Shown: positions 23,511 through 44,400 of the stretch, one piece after another
Position numbering within the stretch: position 1 is the first letter of the stretch
How the letters are laid out: every line of letters starts with the position of its first letter
NCBI GenBank assembly: GCA_964020155.1
Contig: OZ026555.1
Location: 410,001-474,000 of the forward strand
Direction: 5' to 3'
DNA length: 64,000 nt
From: Chondrilla cf. caribensis
Lineage: Eukaryota; Porifera; Demospongiae; Chondrillida; Chondrillidae
Notes under the pieces: generated by a model
Databases searched by the model: none
Told to the model about the DNA's origin: nothing
What the model saw: only the letters and a program-made list of their open reading frames with translations
Program-made: the position numbers and the translations under genes

Positions 23511-24490
23511 CAGGCAATGTATGGGGAGAATAGGAGAAAATACACTTAGCACCATCTTGCATAGCTTGTGGAAGAGGGGGCGTGTCACCCTGATACTTTT
23601 GACACATCTAGCTGGGGATGTGAACTAAGCTATGAAACACTTCCCATATCCTTGTATGCTTTGTAACCCTTGTTATTCAAGGTGGTGATATGGCCAGATT
23701 TTGGCCATAGCACCAAAGGCAATGTATGGGAGAGAATGGAGAGAAAACACTTAACATCGTCTTGCATAGCTCATGGGAGATGAGGTGTGTCAACCTGATA
23801 TACTCACCAAATCTAGCTGTGGGCTAAAGTTTGGCGATAGCACCGCAGTCAATGTATGGGCGAGTATAGGGGAAAATACACTTAGCACCATCTTGCATAA
23901 CGTGTGGGAGAGGGGGCGTGTCACCCTGATACTTTTGACACATCTAGCTGGGGATGTGAACTAAGTTATGAACTACTTCCCATAATCTTGTGTGCTTTGT
24001 AACCCATGTTATTCAAGGTGGTGATATGGCCAGATTTTGGCCATAGCACCACAGGCAATGTATGGGGGAGAATATGTGTAGTATGCTAAGGACTTTTTTA
24101 AATAGCACATGGGGGAGGGGGCGTGTCAATTTGATATTTTAGACACACCTAGCTGGGGACGTGAACTAACTTATGAAACAATTTTGACCTCAATAGGTGG
24201 CCCGTAACCCCAGCTAAATTTTAAGGTGCTTAATATATTGTCAATGTATAGGAGAGGAAACACTAAGCACCTTTTTGCATAGCTCATGGGGGAGGGGGCA
24301 TGTCAACTTGATATTTTAGACACACCTAGCTGGGGACGAGAACTAACTTGTGAAGCAATTCCCACCTCAATAGGTGGCCTGTAACCCCAGCTACATTTGG
24401 AGGTGCTTCATATATTTTCAATGTATGGGAGAGTGTACGCTAAGCACCTTTTTAAATAGCACAGGGGGGAGGGGGCGTGTCAGCTCGATA
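23510..24490. repeat. ~180 bp repeat family, first orientation again
   Basis: After the satellite the GCACCATCTTGCATAGC, GGGGGCGTGTCACCCTGATA and CATCTAGCTGGGGATGTGAAC words return in the same orientation as 16060-17215, about five units. Confidence 0.85.
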
Positions 24491-24499
24491 ATTTATTCC

Positions 24500-24960
24500 C
24501 AGCTACATTCGGAGGAGGAGGATGTGCATACATCCGAATTTGGGTTGATAGGTTTGATAAGGACACTGGCTACCTGGTGAGCAGCAATGGAATGCAAAAT
24601 TACCTGAGTAATCACCACAAGGTGTACTACACTCATATTGGAATGTACATACAAAAGTATCACAAATTCAGATGCATGCACATCCTCCCTAGTGTGCTAT
24701 AGGCCTCATAGTGACCAGCAAAAAACGTCAAATTTTATTGCTGGTCAACACAGCCTCTCCAGTGCCCACACGATGCATCATGGTTCAATACAAATGTGCG
24801 GATATATTCCTGGAAGTATTACGGTCCTTCTGATAACAAACAAGATACATTTTGTCGCCAATCAAAAATTCTCCCCAGTGTCCATATGACATAACATTGC
24901 ATAGACTTTTGTATGTACATTCCAATATAGGTGCAAAATGCCTTGTGGTGATCACTCTGG
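24500..24960 (-). repeat. Inverted, diverged copy of the 358 bp satellite unit
   Basis: Contains the satellite words as reverse complements: CCTCTCCAGTGCCCACAC for the GTGCACACAGGAGAGG part, CCTTCTGATAACAAACAAGA for TTTTGCTATCAGAAGG, TTTTGTATGTACATTC, and TGCCTTGTGGTGATCAC. It is followed at 24960-25290 by the ~180 bp family, also in reverse orientation. Confidence 0.8.
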
Positions 24961-25289
24961 TACCGCTAAATATCATGTTGACACGCCCCATCTCCCATGT
25001 ACTATGCAAGAAGGTGCTTAGCATTGTTTCTCCTATACCTTTCCATACATTAAAAAATAATATTAAGCACCTCTGAATGTGGCAAGGGTTAGGGACCACA
25101 TAATATGGAGATGGGAATTGTATCACAAGTTATTATACTTAAACAGCTAGGTCTGGCTAAAATATCATGTTAACACACCCTCTCTCCCATGAGCTATGCA
25201 AGAAGGTGCTTAGCATTATTTCTCCTATATGTACTTTTAAATACATTAAAATCACTAAGCACCTCCGAATGTAATTCTGAATCAGGTCC

Positions 25290-25938
25290 GATCTTAATAT
25301 GCGGTCTGTAACACTAGTTATTCGAAATGGTGCCATGGGGCCAAATCAGTCTGGTCATAGCACCACATTTTCCAAACCTCAAAAATAGGGTGAAAACACC
25401 TCATGGCAGAGGGGGTATGTCAAGATACGTATTTGGTCAAGATCTAGCTTGGGAACCCACACTACTCATGCATGTACACTTCTATATATGGAGGTGCTGC
25501 AGACATGGAGGTGAATGGTGAGATAATTTTTATATTACTTTGTTGCCGGTGAAAACAGCCATGCACTCAAGTATCCATTTGACGCATAATAACACCTATA
25601 CAATATTATAAAACCTCCCAGAGGGGTTTCACCTCATGGTGACCTACATTGTAAGTTCCAAATTGACAAGTTAGCGAAATAATTTCATTATCAACTGCCA
25701 GTCACCACAGCCTCCCTACTGTTCATATGGTACATAACAACACTAATACTCATGCATGGACACCCCTATGGAAGGGCTACAGACATTGTGGTGACTCGCG
25801 ATAATCATATTTATGGTTGCCAGTCATCACAGTCTCTCCAGTGTCCACACGACACATAAAAACACCAATTCTCATGTATATACTCGTGTGTACAAACATT
25901 GAATGATACAAGTTTGAAGAATGGGATCTCGCTACGAT
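25290..25938. other. Gene-free flank of the repeat block
   Basis: Diverged fragments of the satellite hairpin words (GCCAGTCACCACAGCCTCCC, CAGTCATCACAGTCTCTCCAG) continue to about 25870. No coding exon seen before the SLC35E3 stop codon at 25939. Confidence 0.6.
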
Positions 25939-28223
<2,285 letters not shown>

Positions 28224-28603
28224 GCTGCTCGCGGTTCGAACGCGCGAAATCTAGTTAGTCTAGCTAGCTAGACCATAGATACGCTGACAGTACAGTACAG
28301 TACAGTCTGAATCAGACGCCCTGGGCGGAGACTTCTGGCAATGCCTTCGACTTCATTAAATTTCAAACCTCAGCGGAACGGAATTGCCCTGTTGCTTAGA
28401 ACGGCAGTCTATTTCTCTGAAGTGCACAATTTGGAAAAACAAACAAATAAACAAACAAACAAACAAACAAAAAGGACACTCAGCTCTCCTTCTACATGCT
28501 AATCAGATTCATGTTACCATGGAAATGCTTCACCGCCCACCGTAATGGCCGTCGGGATTGCAGCGAAGAACGGTGACGATTGCGCTAATGCTTTTGACGG
28601 CTA
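28224..28603. promoter_or_regulatory. Probable divergent promoter region, SLC35E3 and FAM194 gene
   Basis: 380 bp between two opposite start codons. It contains a (CAAA)n run at about 28438-28471 and no TATA box that I can see. Shared promoter activity is inferred from spacing only. Confidence 0.5.
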
Positions 28604-36489
<7,886 letters not shown>

Positions 36490-36707
36490 TCGTCGATCAT
36501 CACTGATACCTGTGGAGATGGAATTCCTCAAAGCAGAAAGTTGATTTTAATGGAACATCAACAATCTGAATTTGTACTCTATAATTGATTTTTCATGTAA
36601 TACTTCTCTGTTGGCTGTTTGTATTGAAATATTCTTGCTTGTGCTGATCACCAACCTGAAAGGTGTAGTATGAGTGGAGAATTGTGGAGGCTGGTTTCTG
36701 TGGTGGC

Positions 36708-36915
36708 TTCTTGGCTCAGTGGTTTATGGCGGCTTTAGTCAGACACCCTGGGTTCGAGTCCCGCAGTTGCCGGTTTTTCGATTTTTCTCCTTTCTTCCAG
36801 CAGGCTGAATTCCACTTGGCGTTCGTAACCTGAAAGGTGCTTAATCCACCCGGATATTGCAAGTGTCTGTCCTGCACCTTGGTAGTACCTTGGGTAAGAA
36901 CAACAGTCACCAATA
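36708..36915 (+). mobile_element. tRNA-derived SINE-like element
   Basis: Has an internal RNA polymerase III A-box-like TTGGCTCAGTGG and an exact-type B box GGTTCGAGTCC 40 bp later, but no pairing acceptor stem, so it is not a tRNA gene. The tail reads CGGTTTTTCGATTTTTCTCC, then CCTTGGTAGTACCTTGGG. Confidence 0.65.
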
Positions 36916-37314
36916 TTATACGTATAGTGCTTAGTACGTGGAAGGCTATATATGAGGCTAAGGAGTTATAATTCTGATTATAGTGAGAAACTTGTGAATA
37001 TAAGCTGCTGCCTTTTCTACATCAAAATACTAAGCTTTCAATCCACTCACATTATTTACCTGGTGGCAAACATTATCGATCATTCTATAATTATCTATTA
37101 TATTTAATTTTATTTATTTATAAAATATTTAAGTACACTCAAATGAAAATAATATAATACATAAATAATGCATAAATAATAACTGCCAATGTTGACCTCT
37201 AGTTCACTTCATGTCAGTCCGACCATTCCTTCCTGATTTAAAACCATTACAATTATGATGTGATAAGAACACAGCTAAAATGTACCACGATCTAGAGTAT
37301 GAAGAAATTAAAGT

Positions 37315-37514
37315 NNNNNNNNNNNNNNNNNNNNNNNNNNNNNNNNNNNNNNNNNNNNNNNNNNNNNNNNNNNNNNNNNNNNNNNNNNNNNNNNNNNNNN
37401 NNNNNNNNNNNNNNNNNNNNNNNNNNNNNNNNNNNNNNNNNNNNNNNNNNNNNNNNNNNNNNNNNNNNNNNNNNNNNNNNNNNNNNNNNNNNNNNNNNNN
37501 NNNNNNNNNNNNNN
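37315..37514. other. Assembly gap of exactly 200 N
   Basis: Both edges carry the same 14-mer GAAGAAATTAAAGT (left 37301-37314, right 37515-37528), so the true gap may be zero or negative. Confidence 0.98.
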
Positions 37515-37548
37515 GAAGAAATTAAAGTCATGTTTCTCCATTCAATAC

Positions 37549-37595
<47 letters not shown>

Positions 37596-38350
37596 CATGA
37601 TAATATTATATACAGTTAACCAGTTCACCAGTTGTGTGCATGTATGTATACCAATGGTCCATATACACTTTTTTATTAATCTATAACAGTATATGGATGC
37701 ACATAATACAGCATGCCATTGGATGGATACACTGGTATTAAACTATTAGCAAAACAGCTCAAGTGTACGAGTAATGGTAATATCAACAGCTTGTACAACA
37801 GCATTTCATCTGAAACTGGCCTGCCTTCAGGATACCATGTTAGATCCTTTGAGAACATCAAGAGATCAGTCTCCTGCATGCGAAGGGTGACTTTCTGGTG
37901 GATGTGCCCGCTTCTTCGTATGCCGAGCACCAAATTAAATTTTCGCGTTTTTCTCCGAATGTGCTTAGTGGTAGTTCAGAGTGTCTATAGTGCCATATGA
38001 TACCTTTGGAGGCTAAAGTGCTTTGATCGGCTATGATCCCATAAGGTATACTTCGAATTCGAAGATGCTTAATCTTATAATAAGCTTACTAAGATGCATG
38101 ATAATTCATAAAGTATACTGTATGTACCTTCAATACACATGTTAAGTACCATTAAAAGGTAGAACGTCTACGTTTGTGGGTGACTGAAATGTTGAAATGT
38201 TCACTGTATTCCATGCGTATCATAATATGTACTGGGATGGTGCCCTTGTTCCATTGGTGCTTCCTTGTACATACAGCGTGATTTGGAGGTGATCCATCGA
38301 TCTGGTTCGATCCCGCGCGCTGGAGTGGCGCCACGGGCATCATCCGGGCA

Positions 38351-38402
38351 CTTACGTCACAATCAGGCGATGCGTCCTCCTCTATCCTAAAGAGCTATAA
38401 AA
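38351..38402 (+). promoter_or_regulatory. Core promoter of SMT: CRE-like site and TATA box
   Basis: TTACGTCAC (near 38352-38360) resembles a CRE (TKACGTCA). TATAAAA at 38396-38402 lies 83 bp before the ATG, leaving a 5' UTR of about 50 nt if transcription starts 30 bp downstream. Few other genes here show a TATA box. Confidence 0.6.
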
Positions 38403-38484
38403 TGCACTATAAGATCTTCTCTACATCTTCTTTTTGGATTTACCAGTTCAAGCAATACTCATTGAACATCGTTAGCCATAAGAG

Positions 38485-39807
38485 ATGGCTACTACCCCAC
38501 AGCTAACATCCATCTTGAGAGACGCCGGCGAGGTATCTCAGCAAATATCTGGCTATTCCGAATATTTCAAGAATAACGAGAAAGAAGATGTCGAGGCGAG
38601 GAAAAACAACACTAAAGAAATAACATCGACTTTCTACCGACTTGTGACTGACTTCTACGAATATGGCTTTGGAGACGCTTTCCACTTTTGCCCACTGGAA
38701 AAGGGAAAGAGTTTCGATGACTGCATTTGTCAGCAAGATGTGCGCCAGGGAAAGCGCCTGGAGGTTGGACCAGGAAAGAAAGTGGTGGTGAGAAGAAAAG
38801 GCTCGAATAGAACGCAGTGATGCTTGCACAAATACATGCATATTTCTTTCAAAGGTTGCCGGCACTTTCTAATGTCATTGAATTGTGTTTATAAATTTTA
38901 CATTTAGCTAATATGAAATTGAAACTACTAATTTGCAGTTCATTCAATTTGACATTCATAGGGATGCTCTGATCTATAGTAAAACCTGTATAATGATGTC
39001 TATTAAACACTAGCTTGTCAATGATGGTCAAGTCAAGATTCTGATCAACATCAATAATAGGGTCACCTCGTATTGAGACGACTTTGATTGGTCCCATAGG
39101 CATTCTTGAGTGTGAGATTCTGCTGCATGTGTTTGTGTATGTTGCAATTGATTGATAGGGTCATGATAGTAATAGGGTCACCTTGCATTTAAGATTTCGA
39201 TTTCGATTTCGAGACAAACTTCAATTTCTCCCATAAACGTTCTCAATTTTAAGATTCTGCTGCACGTGTTTGTGTATGTTGTGATTGGCTGATAAGCATG
39301 TAAGGTACCGTTACAGTATAAATGCCGTCCTTCAATATGTGTACAGGATATGGGATGTGGAGTTGGGGGACCTGCAAGGCGCATTGCAAAGAACATTGGC
39401 TGCGACGTCATCGGTCTAAACATCTCCAGTTATCAAGTTGAAAGGTGCCGGTTGCTGACAGAAGAAGCTCAGTTGAGCGACAAAGTTGCCTTCATGCAAG
39501 TATGTTAGATGGAATTGTATAAATATGCATTTTCAAGACCAAACTATTTGAAATATTCATTTTCAGTTCACGCCTTCGATTTATCCCATTACACAGGGGG
39601 ACTTTTGTAACATGCCATTCAAAGATAACTCTCTGGATGGTGTGTATGCTATCGAAGCTACCTGCCATGCAGACACGCTGGACAAGGTGTTCAAGGAGGC
39701 CTATCGTGTGTTGAAGCCAGGGTGCTTTCTTGTTGTCCAGGATTGGTTCATGACCGACAAGTACAACCCGCAAAATAAGGAGCACAAGAGAATTAAGCAT
39801 GCCATTG

Positions 39808-39850
<43 letters not shown>

Positions 39851-40312
39851 TGTGTGTGTGTGTGTTAGTGTGTGTTAGTGTGTGTTAGTGTGTGTGCTAT
39901 ATAGAAAACGTATATTAAATTAACGTCAATCACATGAAATGTTCATTTTAATCGATAGGAAACCAATGCTCTTCCAGACTTGAGAATGATTCCGGAAGGA
40001 ATAGAAAGTCTGAAGAAAGTTGGATTTGAAGTTATCCATCATTACGACATGACCGAAGATGGTGATGAACCTTGGTATAATATCCTCATTGGAAGAAATC
40101 TGTGCTCCTTCTCGTCATTTAGAGCTAGCTGGTTTGGTAGGAACCTCACTCATGTTTTCCTAGTTGCTATGCAGTCGGTAGGGTGGGCTCCAGATGGAAC
40201 AACAGCCGTCCATTCTTTGTTGTTGAAGGCAGCCAATGAGTTGGTCCTAGCTGGAAAGCTCGGAATATTCACACCATTGTACCATCTGAAGGCCAGGAAA
40301 CCTCTGAATTGA
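38485..40312 (+). CDS. SMT: Sterol C-24 methyltransferase
   Basis: Four exons, all phase 0: 38485-38787, 39347-39499, 39597-39809 and 39959-40312, giving 340 residues (family usually 340-380). SAM-dependent enzyme that adds a methyl group to C-24 of the sterol side chain, normally at the ER. All signature regions are intact: YEYGFGDAFHFCP (sterol-binding Region I), DMGCGVGGPARR (SAM motif), GLNISSYQVERC, DFCNMPF, YAIEATCHADTLDKVFKEAYRVLKPG (Region III), WFMTDKYNP, and a C-terminal WYNILIG segment with the family's FTPLYHLKARKPLN end. No frameshift or stop. Plants, fungi and protists have SMT; among animals it is known mainly from sponges and a few invertebrates. Bounded upstream by a TATA promoter and 540 bp from LRGUK downstream. 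Confidence 0.95.
39810..39890. repeat. (GT)n starting at SMT intron 3 donor
   Basis: Exon ends GCCATTGAG and GTGTGT begins immediately; the tail has three GTGTGTTA units. Confidence 0.93.
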
Positions 40313-40851
40313 AGAATAGAGTCGAGAACGCATTGCTCAATAACTTCCATGCATACACAAATTCTACAACTTTCCTTCATATTTACATTCTCATTTACAC
40401 TGTACCTATCTTATCATTATATTTCAGTAAGTATAATTTTATATGAAACCTTGGTTCAGCTATTAATTCATTGCTGTATATTATTATGATGGTGGATATT
40501 GATGTACAGAATAAGACCATGTTAGAGTTTTCAGTAAGTGAATTTGCCTGCAGCCAGTCAATAGCTAGTAAGTGTGTGTAGTCAATGAGTGTTTCATAAT
40601 CACACCATAGGTGTGTAAAATAGCGTTCGCACCACTCGATCACGCGATTCATCCAAATAAAGCGCGATTCGACTCGCGTAGCCAGACAACGTGGGACAAA
40701 ATGGAGGGATATGGGTCGGCCCGGTTCAAACTACTCAGGAGGCCATATTTACTGTAACCATGGTAATTAACGGAGTCCTGGAAAATGGCGTTTTGTACTG
40801 AGCTAGCTCAATAATTATTTGTATACAGTATAAAGAGTCTCGTAGAAGAAT

Positions 40852-41418
40852 ATGGAGAGTACTGGTTGCTACTCCTCTACAACTATCGAATCGGTCAGTT
40901 ATTAATGAAACGACTATTTCACAAGTGGTTGAAAATAGGTTTTCCTCCTGCAGCAACCCAGCGATAAAGTTGAGTTGCTTATTAAGGCAAATTTGAGAAA
41001 TTTGGGACGCTCCGCGGACGGAAAGACAGTGGTTTACAAGACACTCGATTTAGAGGTACATTAGGTTTCCTAATGGAGATTGTGTGGGTGTTTAAGTTAT
41101 CTTTTAATTCTATTCTGGTAACTCTGAAAAGGGCCTCTCTCTTCGAGACATATCACTTCTGAGAAGATACAAATATCTGGAAACGCTCAACCTTTCCTAC
41201 AACAATGTTACTGGTAATTTGATATTGAGCACCAATTTTATACCTTGTCATATCACCAAGGGAGGCGTGGTTGTTGTAATACATGCTCTTCTTGTGGTGC
41301 ATATAGAGTTGGAAGCCTTGGATGATATGCCCTATCTCTGCTACCTGAATGTGGCGCACAACAATTTGTCTGAACTTCTAAACTTCAGGGCTCCACTGGC
41401 ATTGCAAGTACGTATGCG

Positions 41419-41486
<68 letters not shown>

Positions 41487-44400
41487 ATTTTCCACTTCTC
41501 ACCAAGTTTAGACAAAAAACTAAGTGTTAATTTTATGCATGTACATTTATGTATGCATACGTACATGCATATATCATTCATATGATGTATACATACATGT
41601 GTGGTATTGTTGCATGGTATTATGTCAATGCTATAAGTATGTATAGCATGTACGTATGTACATACATATGTATATCTACATAGGTGGCTGACTTCTCTGA
41701 CAACCAGATTGAAGAAATGAAGGATTTAGCTGATCACCATGCATTAAAGGAGTTAAACCTCTCCAGTATCCTCACTCATGTCCCTGTGTTGAAGAGGTTT
41801 CATCCTCCATAATGTCCACACTGCTCACTGAACGCCTACCTCGACACTCCTACCATACGTGTGTACCTGTGCACTGTGGGGAACCACTGAATACATACTC
41901 TCTTGTCACAGAAGTTGGTTTACACAGTTGACTGGTCCAATGGTTACATGTTGTGTTCCTTAAGCCGTGGCTGTAGAGAACAATATCCAGCTGATTCAAG
42001 GGCTAACCTCCCTGAAGCAGCTAACGCAACTCAACCTAGCCAACAACCAGATCACCAAGATTGAAAGCTTGGATTTCTTGCCCCTAAAGTGTCTCAACCT
42101 GGTGTGTAGATGCATACAAATATCACATATTCATCCATACGTACATACATACATACATATTACAAAAGTACACATACGTATGTACATACATAAACAAACA
42201 TACGTACATACGTACATACGTACGTACGTATGTTCATAGCTATATACAGTATAATGCATATTATTATGTCCATTCATGTACACCTATTGAAAATGCAATA
42301 ATACTGGTGTATGCAGATGCTATGCTCTTCTGTACATGTGTCTCCATATACGTACGTATGTATGTACTGCAGAGTGGAAATATGATTTCTGTCATTGAAA
42401 ACCTGGAAACCTTGAAGTCTCTCCAGGTTTGCTTTAAATGATTAACAGTATCTGTATGCTGTATGACATGTGCTGTCCATTGCATGCCCTGCACTGTAGA
42501 TTGTATGTCGTGTGCTGTACATACATTACATGCCATGTGCTATCTATTTGGTATGTATATGCCAATACATCCATTTGCATGTGCATACATACATGTGCAT
42601 ACATACGTACATGTATGCACATGCGTATGTACGTACGTACATGCTTGCAAATATACTTGAATACACATAATATATGGCATGCATGCATACACATTCACAC
42701 ACATGGACACTCACACATATACGTACATGTGTATTTACAAATGTACTGGTACATACGTACGTACGTACGTATGTATCCTACAGGTGCTGGACCTGTCCAA
42801 CAATCAGATCAGTGGTCTGAGGGGCTTAGAGGACCACCCTGTGCTCCACACAATAGACCTTCATGGGAACCAGGTACTCACGCATGTACTCTGCATGCGC
42901 ACAGAACACACTACACAAGGATCTGCGTGTACTGCTACATATGTATGTATGTTCATAGGTGTGTATGTATACCTATGTGGACATTCTTCAATCTACTATT
43001 GTGTCTACATACGTATGTACGTAAGTGCATATTCCCATTCCCATATTTATGATTACGTACGTAGATCTCGGATCTCGGTCAAGTGACACACTTGCTGGAC
43101 CTTGTCATGCTCCAGACACTAGACCTAAGGCAGAATCCCATTCAGGTTAGTCCACATGTACCAGGTGTAGAAAGTACACACATATGTACTCATGTGCGTA
43201 CGTGTACATGCATACGTATTTGAAGGTACTTATAACTGTACTTTGTACGTATATACGTACGTATGTAGTTGATAATATGTACATGATATGTATGTATGTA
43301 CGTATGTGTACTGGTGTGGTTTAGTTACCAAGGTGATCCTTACATTGGGTTCTACGTACTATACTGTATGTCTGTTCTTGTACATGTCCCATATTGTATC
43401 CTCCAGAAGGAAGAACAGTACAGGTTGTTCTACGTGTTCTCTCTCCCATGGATCAATAGTCTTGATACAAGTCCTGTACCCCCAGAGGAGAAGGTATGTA
43501 TGTACGATGTGTTCTGTGGAATCTGTCCATCATGATCTCAGCCAGTCTACTCTTTGAAGTACACAGTAGTGCTCACATATGGTTTAGCACCTTGTACGTA
43601 CGTAGGTAATGAAGTAGTCTGTAACACCACTACGTGTGTTGGGTCCCTACGTAGAGTGTCCTTCATAGCCAGGTTTCACTGTATAACATCCACTAGGTTG
43701 GGTCCAAAGGGTCCTTTATATCCAGGTATTGACCTACTGTTATACTAACCTTGCTCTGTATACATACATATTATGTATGTAGGTGACAGCTAAGAACAAG
43801 TTTTCTCCTTCAAGAGAGCTGATGGCTGCCAAGCGTCACATGTTCCATGTAACAAAGGCTCTTCAACAACCAGTGAGACTCAAGTTCAGGTAAAAAGGAT
43901 GTCCTCCACTGCAAGACAAGTCCTTCTCATCCCACTCCACCCCTTCTCATCCCACTCTACCCCTTCTCATCCCACTCCATCCCTTCTCATCCCACTCCAC
44001 TCCTTCTCACTCCACTCCACTCCTTCTCATCCCATTCCACTCCACTCTTGTGCATAAACTCAATGTTATTATCGACACTCACTCACATACAGACTCATTC
44101 GAGTGCCTTGTACACACACTGTACATTTTCATTATACCTACATACGTATATACTTACCATACTTATGTATGTACGTATGTGCATGCATGTGTGTACAGGC
44201 TGATATACATGCATACATGTATACGTGTGTACATTTTGACACTGTTGTGCTATCCTCCTGTGTCACGTAGCACTCTGACGCACCCTAGTGAGCCCTATCC
44301 CATGCTAGTACTGTGTGGACCCTTGGGAGCTGGCAAGGGGTACATGGTCAGGAGATTGGTGGAGGACTTCCCCACGTACTTTGGACTAGGGTGAGTGTGT

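Larger units (their letters stand above)
36490..38395. other. Intergenic spacer upstream of SMT
   Basis: Holds a tRNA-derived SINE-like element (36708-36915), AT-rich sequence (36930-37260), a 200-N gap and a (CA)n run at 37552-37593. A 95-codon open frame at 37713 has no recognisable protein and is not called. Confidence 0.7.

Noticed and set aside
36711..36775. tRNA gene
   Set aside because: A and B boxes are present but there is no acceptor stem or proper anticodon arm; better explained as a SINE head.
37713..38000. 95-codon plus-strand frame
   Set aside because: No recognisable protein, biased composition, no splice partners; chance frame in spacer.
40705..40758. Alternative LRGUK start (MEGYGSARFKLL)
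   Set aside because: The frame does not connect to exon 2 by a valid donor. The ATG at 40852 splices in phase and has an in-frame stop upstream.
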